Assembly (NCBI GenBank): GCA_018822065.1
Contig: JAHJKV010000436.1
Location: forward strand, 1-8,854
Source: Pseudomonadota bacterium
GTDB taxonomy: Bacteria > Desulfobacterota > Desulfovibrionia > Desulfovibrionales > Desulfovibrionaceae
Direction of reading: 5' to 3'
DNA: 8,854 bases
A program made the position numbers and the translations under genes. Shown one piece after another: positions 1-5,695 of this stretch; position 1 is the first letter of the stretch; each line of letters opens with the position of its first letter. The notes beneath the pieces were generated by a model. The model worked only from the letters and a program-made list of their open reading frames with translations. It did not search any database and was not told the origin of the DNA.

Positions 1-423
1 CATCTGGAAGTGTTGCTGGCCAAAGGCTACAATGATTCCGAAGAAAATCTGGCCAGACTCGAAACTTTTATTGCTGAACTCAGCCCAGACCGGGTAGACG
101 TGACCACCCTCTCCCGTCCGGGCACCCTGGACACTGCCTCTGCCGTGGACGATGTGACCCTTGCGCGCTGGCGCCAAGCCCTGGGTAGCACGACGGGTGT
201 TGACAGGACTGGCGCTGCGGCCCGCGACCTGCCTGCAAAGAAAGTGCGCGCTATGCTTGAGGCTTCGCTTGCACGCAGACCACAAACCGTACTACAGTTG
301 GTTACGGCGCTTGGTGTTTCGGAAAACAGCATACACCGAGCCCTGGAAGAACTTGCCGACACGGGTCGTTTGACCAGCATTACCAAAAACGGCGACATCT
401 TCCACGCCCTTTTGGGCGATTGA
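1..423 (+). CDS. Radical SAM protein, C-terminal part (5' end outside window)
   Basis: The frame is open from base 1, so this is the last 140 residues of a longer protein ending at TGA 421-423. The visible start (LLAKGYNDSEENLARL, then a DRVDVTTLSRPG segment) matches the end of the TIM-barrel core in COG0731-type radical SAM proteins (relatives of the Tyw1 core), where a G-x-N-D motif is followed by a V-x-x-x-T/L-x-RP strand. The CxxxCxxC cluster motif would lie upstream and cannot be checked. After a linker (about residues 55-75) come about 60 residues predicted as a winged helix: helix, then LVTALGVSENSIHRALEELADTGRL, whose helix-turn-helix spacing is typical, then a short beta wing ending in IFHALLGD. 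A nucleic-acid-binding role for this tail is inference. The substrate is unknown. It precedes rng by 58 bases, so it may or may not share a transcript with it. Confidence 0.7.
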   Translation, partial: HLEVLLAKGYNDSEENLARLETFIAELSPDRVDVTTLSRPGTLDTASAVDDVTLARWRQALGSTTGVDRTGAAARDLPAKKVRAMLEASLARRPQTVLQLVTALGVSENSIHRALEELADTGRLTSITKNGDIFHALLGD

Positions 424-432
424 ATTGCGATC

Positions 433-456
433 AAGGCCAAGGCCTTACATATTTTT
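433..456 (+). terminator. Weak possible intrinsic terminator
   Basis: An AAGGCC / GGCCTT inverted repeat (433-438 and 441-446), realistically a 5-bp stem with a 4-base loop, is followed four bases later by a run of five T (452-456). It sits 10 bases after the radical SAM stop. The stem is short and the T run is displaced, so termination, if any, is partial. The A/T-rich stretch after it contains TATAAA (456-461), which resembles a -10 box, but I found no -35 box at proper spacing. Confidence 0.25.
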
Positions 457-481
457 ATAAATTTCTTTCAAAAGGATTCCT

Positions 482-1951
482 ATGCCTACCAGTAAACATC
501 AAAAGATGTTCATCAGCGTCCTGCCTGGTGAACAAGTGGAAGTTGTCGTTGCCGAAGAGGGCAAGGTCATCGAGTACTATGTGGAAATGGTCCACCAGGC
601 CAAGACCAAGGGCAACATCTACAAAGGATATATCCACAACATCGACAATGGCCTTCAGGCCGCCTTCATCAACTACGGTGCCGAGAGAAACGGATTTCTT
701 CAGATCGACGAAGTTCATCCCGACTATTACCAGGGTTCCTACAAGCTCAAAAAGGGCACCAAGTATCCCCTGATGCAGAGCGTGCTGCGGGCCGGGCAGG
801 AGATTCTGGTCCAGGTGGTCAAGGAACCCACGGGCAAGAAAGGGGCCTTCCTCTCCTCCTACCTCTCCCTGCCGGGTCGCTATTTTGTCTATACCCTCGG
901 ACGGGGACAGCATGGCGTCTCTCGCAAGATCGAGGAGGAGAAGGAACGCGATCGCCTGAAAAAGATCATCGATGAGATGAAGGTGCCCGAGGGCGCCGGT
1001 GTCATCGTGCGCACTGCAGGCATTGGCCGGTCCAAGGCGGATCTCACCCGTGACTTCAAATATCTGAGCCGCCTCTGGGAGGACATCAAGAAAAAGGCTC
1101 AGGACCCCAAGCCGCCGACCCAGGTTTACCAGGAGATGGAACTGGCCACCCGTGCTGTTCGCGACTATCTGACCACGGAGATGAACGAGGTCTGGATCGA
1201 CGACAAGGAGACCGAGGTCGCGGTCAAGAATTTCATGAAACTCGCCTTCCCGCGCAGCGCTGTTCCCGTGCGCCTGCATACCGACACCGACAAGACCCTG
1301 TGGGAGCGCTTCAACATCGACCGCCAGATCGAGGAGATTTACAGCCGCGAGGTGGTGCTTCCCTCGGGTGGCCGTCTGGTCTTCGACCACACCGAAGCCC
1401 TGACCGCCGTGGACATCAACTCCGGCAAGATCGCCGGGGAACGCAACTTCCACAAGATGGTGGTCAAGACCAACCTGGAATCCACGGTAGAGATCGCCCG
1501 CCAGCTCAAGCTGCGGGACATCGGCGGACAGGTGGTCATCGACTACATCGAAATGAAAAACCCAAAGGACTGCCGAGAGGTGGAAAAGACCATGCGCCAG
1601 GCCCTCAAGTCTGACCGGGCCCGCACCGTGGTCGGTCGGCTCTCGGAGTTCGGCCTGCTGGAAATGGTCCGCCAGCGCATGGGCTCCTCGGCCCTCTCGG
1701 TGACCACCGAACCCTGCGCCTGTTGCAACGGCACCGGAGTGCGACGCAACATGGAGTGGCAGGCCCTCCAGGCCCTGAAAACAATCTTCCGGCTCCTGCG
1801 CCAATCCAATTGCCCCAACCCCCTACAGTATGACTGCGAAGAGGAACTGGCAATCTACCTGCTGAACCACAAACGGGAGAAGCTCATGGAAATGGAGCGC
1901 CGTTTCGGCAACCGCATCGACATCGACATCGACTACGAATATTCGGAGTAG
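482..1951 (+). CDS. rng: Ribonuclease E/G family endoribonuclease (RNase G-like)
   Basis: Single-strand-specific endoribonuclease that in this family matures rRNA and starts mRNA decay, favouring 5'-monophosphorylated RNA. The 489 residues equal the usual RNase G length; the long C-terminal scaffold of enterobacterial RNase E is absent. Domains: N-terminal segment with an S1 RNA-binding fold (about 40-130, including GNIYKGYIHNI and GAERNGFL); 5'-sensor loop VRTAG (176-180, R177/T178, the counterpart of E. coli RNase E R169/T170); DNase I-like catalytic domain with the two metal-binding aspartates D311 (VDINSG) and D354 (VVIDYIEM); zinc-link CACC (C412 and C415), which joins subunits in the family; then a small C-terminal domain. 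Start chosen at ATG 482, with AAGGA (472-476) five bases upstream. It appears to be the first gene of a rng - small Zn-ribbon gene - queH - hemW run. Whether it is called rne or rng is a naming choice; the size favours rng. Confidence 0.95.
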   Translation: MPTSKHQKMFISVLPGEQVEVVVAEEGKVIEYYVEMVHQAKTKGNIYKGYIHNIDNGLQAAFINYGAERNGFLQIDEVHPDYYQGSYKLKKGTKYPLMQSVLRAGQEILVQVVKEPTGKKGAFLSSYLSLPGRYFVYTLGRGQHGVSRKIEEEKERDRLKKIIDEMKVPEGAGVIVRTAGIGRSKADLTRDFKYLSRLWEDIKKKAQDPKPPTQVYQEMELATRAVRDYLTTEMNEVWIDDKETEVAVKNFMKLAFPRSAVPVRLHTDTDKTLWERFNIDRQIEEIYSREVVLPSGGRLVFDHTEALTAVDINSGKIAGERNFHKMVVKTNLESTVEIARQLKLRDIGGQVVIDYIEMKNPKDCREVEKTMRQALKSDRARTVVGRLSEFGLLEMVRQRMGSSALSVTTEPCACCNGTGVRRNMEWQALQALKTIFRLLRQSNCPNPLQYDCEEELAIYLLNHKREKLMEMERRFGNRIDIDIDYEYSE

Positions 1952-1966
1952 CCCGGAGAAGAAAAC

Positions 1967-2197
1967 ATGGAACACCGTCTCAGGCGCTGCCCCAACTGCC
2001 TCGGCGAAAAATTCTTCGCCGAGCCGCCCTCCGGGATGGTGTTTTTCTCTGTGCGCGAGGATGGTTCCCCGCAGCGCACCAAGCCGCCCTTTGAGCTGAT
2101 CGCCGGCCTGGTGCTTCAGGAAATTTTCTGCACCGGTTGCGGATGGCATGGCCGGGCTGATGAGCTGCTGCCGCCCGGAGAGCCTGCCCATGGCTGA
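1967..2197 (+). CDS. Small zinc-ribbon-like protein of unknown function
   Basis: A 76-residue protein with two CxxC pairs, CPNC at 8-11 and CTGC at 55-58, the second followed by GWHG. The pattern predicts one four-cysteine metal site (zinc ribbon or rubredoxin-like knuckles). The 43 residues between the pairs contain a hydrophobic strand (MVFFSV, 24-29) and a short helix-like stretch (FELIAGLVLQEIF, 42-54). There is no signal peptide or membrane segment, so it is probably cytoplasmic. ATG 1967 has GGAG (1955-1958) eight bases upstream. It lies 15 bases after rng, and its TGA overlaps the queH start by 8 bases (ATGGCTGA), so it is probably coupled to queH. Coding is supported by the spacing, the Shine-Dalgarno and the paired cysteines. 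I do not recognise the family. A role next to RNA turnover or queuosine synthesis is suggested only by position. Confidence 0.8.
   Translation: MEHRLRRCPNCLGEKFFAEPPSGMVFFSVREDGSPQRTKPPFELIAGLVLQEIFCTGCGWHGRADELLPPGEPAHG
2177..2181 (+). promoter_or_regulatory. Shine-Dalgarno that fixes the queH start
   Basis: GGAGA lies eight bases before ATG 2190, inside the 3' end of the preceding small gene. In-frame ATGs at 2148 and 2160 lie upstream, but starting there would add residues (MAGLMSCCRPESLP) that do not resemble a QueH N-terminus and would deepen the overlap with the upstream gene. Confidence 0.65.
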
Positions 2198-2735
2198 ACG
2201 CGTTCTGGTTCATGTCTGCTGCGGGCCCTGCTCCATCACCACGGCCCAGACCCTGCTGGACGAGGGCTTTGAAGTCACCGGGCTCTTCTTCAACCCCAAT
2301 ATCCATCCCCTGTCCGAATACCTGAAGCGACGCGATGGGGCACGCCAGGTAGCCGAAAAGCTCGGTTTCCCGCTCATCATCAAGGACGAAGAATACGACC
2401 CCAAGACCTTCCTGCGGGCCGTGGCCTTCCGGGAAGAAAACCGCTGCTTCCACTGCTACCAGATCCGCCTGGAGCGCACGGCCCATATCGCCCGCTCCGG
2501 GGGATTCGACCACTTCACCACCAGTCTGCTCTACTCCAAATACCAGCAACACGACGCCATCCGGCAGTTGGGACTGGACCTGGCCACGGACGCCACCGCC
2601 TTTCTCTACCGCGACTTCCGGGAAGGATGGCAGCGAGGCATTGAGACGAGCAAGGCGTGGAGCGTTTACCGCCAGCAATACTGCGGCTGTATCTACAGCG
2701 AGTTCGAGCGGTATCACAAAGAACTCGACACCTGA
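2190..2735 (+). CDS. queH: Epoxyqueuosine reductase QueH
   Basis: QueH (formerly DUF208) performs the last step of tRNA queuosine synthesis, reducing epoxyqueuosine to queuosine at the wobble base of GUN-anticodon tRNAs. It replaces the cobalamin enzyme QueG without sequence similarity to it. The 181 residues show the family signature: VHVCCGPC near the N-terminus (C10, C11, C14), a NPNIHP segment (35-40), CFHCYQIRL (C86, C89), the TTSLLYSKYQ segment (110-119), the FLYRDFREG segment (138-146) and YCGC (C165, C167). The cysteines at the ends supply Fe-S and metal ligands in this family; exact assignment here is by analogy. Cytoplasmic, no signal peptide. It overlaps the upstream small zinc-ribbon gene by 8 bases and is followed 16 bases later by hemW, so it sits inside an operon. 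Start ATG 2190 preferred over 2148. Confidence 0.93.
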   Translation: MAERVLVHVCCGPCSITTAQTLLDEGFEVTGLFFNPNIHPLSEYLKRRDGARQVAEKLGFPLIIKDEEYDPKTFLRAVAFREENRCFHCYQIRLERTAHIARSGGFDHFTTSLLYSKYQQHDAIRQLGLDLATDATAFLYRDFREGWQRGIETSKAWSVYRQQYCGCIYSEFERYHKELDT

Positions 2736-2740
2736 CCCGG

Positions 2741-2746
2741 AAGGAG
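2741..2746 (+). promoter_or_regulatory. Strong Shine-Dalgarno that fixes the TTG start of hemW
   Basis: A full AAGGAG lies five bases before TTG 2752, directly after the queH stop. The frame continues upstream to an ATG at 2641, but that extension is almost wholly the antisense-like reading of the queH 3' end (alanine/serine/arginine rich) and has no such site. Confidence 0.8.
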
Positions 2747-2751
2747 AGCCC

Positions 2752-4017
2752 TTGCCCAAGATACTTGGCGAACCGCTGAACACTCCCCGCGTTGATGTCG
2801 ATGCCCTGCCGCTGTTTCAGGGCAAGGGAGAAAAGGCCAAAGGGCTCCTGCTCTATGTGCACGTCCCCTTCTGTCATTCCCGCTGCGCCTACTGTTCCTT
2901 CCATTCCCAGGTATTCAACGATGTCACCTTCTCCTGGTACATGAAGACCCTGCTCCTGGAGATCGAACTCTGGGGGCGGCGGTTGAAGAGGCCGTCCATC
3001 GCCACCATCTACTTCGGCGGCGGTACCCCGAGCCTGGTCCCCTTGAACCAGCTTCAGCGGATCATGGAGGCCATCCACAAACATTTCCGGCCCATGCCCC
3101 GCATGGAGGTCACCCTGGAGGCCAACCCGGAGTCCACCCAGGATGCGAGCTGGTTCCGCGGACTCCTCTCCCTCGGAATCAACCGGCTCTCCATGGGCGT
3201 ACAATCCCTGACCGACGATGACCTGAAGCGCCTGGACCGCCCCCACAACGCCAGGATGGCCGTCGAGGCCTTCCAGCAAGCCCGGCAGGCAGGGTTCACC
3301 AATATCTCCCTGGATCTGATCTGGGGGCTTCCCAGACAACGCCTCAAACAGTGGCTTGACCAGCTCAAGACCATCTCCCGGTTGGGTCCCGAGCACCTCT
3401 CCTGCTACAATCTGACCATTGAGGAAGGCACCCCGCTCTACAGGCAATCCCTAGAAATGGACCTGGAGCTCCCTTACGAGCAGGAACAGGGCAAGATGTT
3501 CATCTACGGGGCGGAAGAGCTGGAGTCCCTGGGCTATCTACAATACGAAATTTCCAACTTTGCCCGCATGGGGTTCGAGTCACGCCACAACCAGGGCTAT
3601 TGGGAAGAGCGCGATTTCCTCGGTCTCGGACCATCGGCAGTGACCACCATCGGCAATCGCCGCTACCGCAATCCGCTGTTCATGGACGAATATGACGCCG
3701 CCGTGCGCGGTGACTTCAGTTCCATCGGCTTTGAGGAACTTGATGAGCAAACCCGGTTGACGGAGATGGTCATGCTCGCCCTCAGAACCTCCAAGGGCCT
3801 GGACCTCAAGGAACACCGCAAACGCGCTGGATTCGATCTCGTCAAGACCCATGAGAAACTCATCAAGGCACTCATCGCCAATGACCTGGCCCGGATCAAC
3901 CGCGGAAGGTTGCGTCTGACCAAACCGGGAATGGCCGTCTCCAACGTGATCATGGAGCGTATCGCCCTGGCCGAGCCTCCCGCACCATCGTCCACCCCGA
4001 TGTCCACCCCGACCTGA
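2752..4017 (+). CDS. hemW: HemW-type radical SAM haem chaperone (coproporphyrinogen oxidase-like)
   Basis: Member of the HemN/HemW family. HemW proteins bind haem and an Fe-S cluster with SAM and are thought to deliver haem to respiratory proteins; they do not act as coproporphyrinogen dehydrogenase. With the TTG start the protein has 421 residues. Visible motifs: VHVPFCHSRCAYCSF with C41, C45 and C48 for the 4Fe-4S cluster, followed by F rather than the extra cysteine of true HemN; GGGTPS (89-94); EANPES (123-128); SMGVQSL (147-153); HNQGYW (279-284), the HNxxYW haem-binding signature of HemW; then GLGPSA. The C-terminal part (about 330-405) is the small HemN C-terminal winged-helix-like domain. 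The tail ends in a Pro/Ser/Thr repeat (STPM/STPT). It starts 16 bases after queH and is probably cotranscribed with it. Cytoplasmic. Identification as HemW rather than HemN rests on the missing fourth cysteine and the HNxxYW motif. Confidence 0.92.
   Translation: MPKILGEPLNTPRVDVDALPLFQGKGEKAKGLLLYVHVPFCHSRCAYCSFHSQVFNDVTFSWYMKTLLLEIELWGRRLKRPSIATIYFGGGTPSLVPLNQLQRIMEAIHKHFRPMPRMEVTLEANPESTQDASWFRGLLSLGINRLSMGVQSLTDDDLKRLDRPHNARMAVEAFQQARQAGFTNISLDLIWGLPRQRLKQWLDQLKTISRLGPEHLSCYNLTIEEGTPLYRQSLEMDLELPYEQEQGKMFIYGAEELESLGYLQYEISNFARMGFESRHNQGYWEERDFLGLGPSAVTTIGNRRYRNPLFMDEYDAAVRGDFSSIGFEELDEQTRLTEMVMLALRTSKGLDLKEHRKRAGFDLVKTHEKLIKALIANDLARINRGRLRLTKPGMAVSNVIMERIALAEPPAPSSTPMSTPT
3990..4012 (+). 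repeat. Two-copy 12-base tandem repeat at the 3' end of hemW
   Basis: GTCCACCCCGA occurs at 3990-4000 and again at 4002-4012, a 12-base period in frame, coding the STPM/STPT end of HemW. It is short and probably arose by slippage. Confidence 0.6.
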
Positions 4018-4085
4018 ATCTTGCCCATTTCCCTCAGAAAACGTAACCTCTTCGCAACTGACACCCAGGCCACATGGAGGCAGCC
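4018..4085. other. Gap between hemW and the flavin reductase gene
   Basis: 68 bases with no convincing hairpin-plus-T-run and no clear -35/-10 pair. It holds only the Shine-Dalgarno GGAGG (4076-4080) of the next gene, five bases before ATG 4086. This site favours ATG 4086 over the in-frame ATG at 4074, which has no comparable site. Confidence 0.5.
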
Positions 4086-5234
4086 ATGTCCACACTCTTT
4101 TCACCCACCACCATCAGAAGCCTCAAGCTCGGCAACCGGTTTGTTCGCTCCGCCACCTGGGAAGGCATGGCCGACGACAACGGCGGCGTGACCCAGCAGC
4201 TCACCGCCTGCATGGCCGCTCTGGCCCGGGGACGCGTGGGGCTGATCATCTCCGGACATGCCTACGTTTCCCGTATCGGCAAAGCGAGCCCTCATCAACT
4301 CGCCGTTCATGGCAACGGCTGCACAAAGGGACTCCTCGACCTGACCGAGGCCGTCCATAGAGAGGGCGGGTCCATTGCTCTCCAACTGGCCCATGGCGGG
4401 GCCAACGCCAATGCCAAGGCCAGCGGCCTTGAGCCCATGGGGCCTTCGGTGATGACCAATGACGACGGCGCACCCAAAAACCGTGAGATGACCAGTATCG
4501 ATCTCGCGGACACGGTGCACGCCTTTGCCCAGGCCGCCAGACGGGCCAAGGAGTCGGGGTTCGACGCGGTACAGCTGCACGCCGCCCACGGGTATCTTTT
4601 GAGCGAGTTTCTTTCGCCTGCCTACAACAGGCGCGAGGACACCTATGGCGGCAGTCTGGAAAACCGAGCCAGATTATTGCTGGAGGTAGTGGAGGCCGTG
4701 CGCGGGGAAGTGGGGCCTGACTACCCGGTGCTGGTCAAGATGAACTCCGAGGATTTCATCCCCGGAGGACTCAGTACCGGCGAGGCCTTGCGCGTTGCAG
4801 CCATGCTGGAAGAAAAGGGCGTGGATGGTATCGAGTTTTCCGGGGGCATCCCAGCCGGAGAGCATATCCCGATCCGGGTCGGACAGTTCAAGGGTTTTGA
4901 AACCGAGGCCTGGTATAAGGAAACGGCGAGGCGTTTCAAGGCGGAACGCTCCATCCCGCTGATGCTGGTGGGTGGCATCCGCAGCTACGAAACTGCTGAA
5001 AAGCTGGTCGACGAGGGATGGTGCGACTATGTCTCCATGTCCCGGCCCCTCATCCGTGAACCCGGACTGATCAAGCGCTGGAAAGAGGGGGACCATCGCC
5101 CGGCCACCTGCATCTCCGACAACCTCTGCTTCCGACCGGCCATGATCGGCAGGGGGACCTATTGCGTCACGGATGAACGGGAGAGGAAAAAACAAGAAGG
5201 CGCGTCAGCCAACGAACCGGAGCATTATTCGTAG
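4086..5234 (+). CDS. Old yellow enzyme family NADH:flavin oxidoreductase
   Basis: FMN-dependent reductase of the old yellow enzyme family (reduction of activated C=C bonds); the substrate cannot be read from sequence. 382 residues, a single TIM barrel without the second FAD/NAD domain of 2,4-dienoyl-CoA reductase. Visible: LFSPTTIRSLKLGNRFVRSATWEGMA (the N-terminal signature L-x-NR-x-V-x-SAT), QLAHGG (100-105), HAAHGYLLSEFLSPAYN (H165, H168 and Y170, the active-site HxxHGY), the R-x-D-x-YGGSLENR-type segment around 183-194, and LVGGIRS plus VSMSRPLIREP for phosphate binding. The C-terminal tail has C342, D345, C348 and C360 in a CxxDxxC-x11-C arrangement, where Fe-S-containing relatives have CxxCxxC...C; see findings. 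ATG 4086 is chosen for GGAGG at 4076-4080. The gene ends 10 bases inside the 3' end of the convergent rnhA. No signal peptide, so probably cytoplasmic. Confidence 0.9.
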   Translation: MSTLFSPTTIRSLKLGNRFVRSATWEGMADDNGGVTQQLTACMAALARGRVGLIISGHAYVSRIGKASPHQLAVHGNGCTKGLLDLTEAVHREGGSIALQLAHGGANANAKASGLEPMGPSVMTNDDGAPKNREMTSIDLADTVHAFAQAARRAKESGFDAVQLHAAHGYLLSEFLSPAYNRREDTYGGSLENRARLLLEVVEAVRGEVGPDYPVLVKMNSEDFIPGGLSTGEALRVAAMLEEKGVDGIEFSGGIPAGEHIPIRVGQFKGFETEAWYKETARRFKAERSIPLMLVGGIRSYETAEKLVDEGWCDYVSMSRPLIREPGLIKRWKEGDHRPATCISDNLCFRPAMIGRGTYCVTDERERKKQEGASANEPEHYS

Positions 5235-5683
5235 TCGTCGACAGCCAGGTCGCGACCGCCAGCTGCGTTGCGGGCCAGTTCGTCGCAGCGTTCGTTCTCG
5301 GGGTTGCCTGCATGGCCCTTGACCCAGCGCCATTCCAGGGAATGGGATTCCACCAGCGGCACCATGCGCTGCCACAGGTCCTTGTTCTTCACCGGCTTCT
5401 TGGCCGCAGTCTTCCAGCCGTTCTTCTCCCAGTTCACCAGCCACTTCTGGGTGAAGGCGTTCTTCACGTATTGGGAATCCGTGTAGAGTACCACCTTGCA
5501 AGGCTCTTTCAGGGCCTCAAGGGCGACGATGACCGCCATCATCTCCATGCGGTTGTTGGTGGTCTTGCGGTAGCCCGAGGACAGCTCCTTGCGCGTGTCG
5601 CCAAAGAGCAGCACGGCGCCATAGCCGCCAGGGCCAGGATTGCCGAGGCAGGATCCGTCGGTGTAGATAGTCACCTCTTTCAC
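5225..5683 (-). CDS. rnhA: Ribonuclease HI
   Basis: Cleaves the RNA strand of RNA-DNA hybrids, removing R-loops and primers. The 152 residues are close to the 155 of E. coli RNase HI, and all key residues are in register: D9 (IYTDGSCLGNPG), E47 (NRMEMMAV), D69 (LYTDSQYV), H124 (VKGHAGNPENE) and D134 (CDELA). The basic handle region is present (about 80-100, KWLVNWEKNGWKTAAKKPV). The start is GTG at 5683-5681; the reading frame runs further upstream to 5827, but that extension is arginine/serine rich, overlaps the preceding gene and lacks a Shine-Dalgarno, whereas AAGGA lies seven bases before the GTG. It follows the tandem-repeat membrane protein by 10 bases and is likely cotranscribed and translationally coupled with it. 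Its 3' end overlaps the convergent flavin reductase gene by 10 bp. Confidence 0.95.
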   Translation of the reverse strand: MKEVTIYTDGSCLGNPGPGGYGAVLLFGDTRKELSSGYRKTTNNRMEMMAVIVALEALKEPCKVVLYTDSQYVKNAFTQKWLVNWEKNGWKTAAKKPVKNKDLWQRMVPLVESHSLEWRWVKGHAGNPENERCDELARNAAGGRDLAVDDYE

Positions 5684-5690
5684 GTATGAT

Positions 5691-5695
5691 TCCTT
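5691..5695 (-). promoter_or_regulatory. rnhA Shine-Dalgarno overlapping the upstream stop codon
   Basis: On the minus strand the sequence TAAGGA contains both the TAA stop of the tandem-repeat protein gene (5696-5694) and the AAGGA ribosome-binding site of rnhA (5695-5691). Terminating ribosomes would sit over the rnhA start, which suggests translational coupling and decides for the GTG start at 5683. Confidence 0.7.

Noticed and set aside
1715..1726. Extra cysteine in the RNase G zinc-link (CACC instead of CPxC) as a loss of function
   Set aside because: The two ligand positions C412 and C415 are intact; the additional C414 is a tolerated change in the variable middle of the motif.
455..1804. 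A 449-codon open frame on the minus strand opposite rng, and similar long antisense frames opposite hemW, the flavin reductase and the chemoreceptor
   Set aside because: They mirror strongly coding plus-strand genes in GC-rich DNA, translate to His/Leu/Gly/Val-rich low-information protein and have no convincing start sites.
2641..2751. N-terminal extension of hemW to an ATG at 2641
   Set aside because: It overlaps queH almost entirely, is Ala/Ser/Arg rich, has no ribosome-binding site and lies upstream of a TTG with a full AAGGAG.
5248..5257. 10-bp palindrome GGTCGCGACC near the rnhA 3' end
   Set aside because: It lies within coding sequence and is no more than expected by chance in GC-rich DNA.
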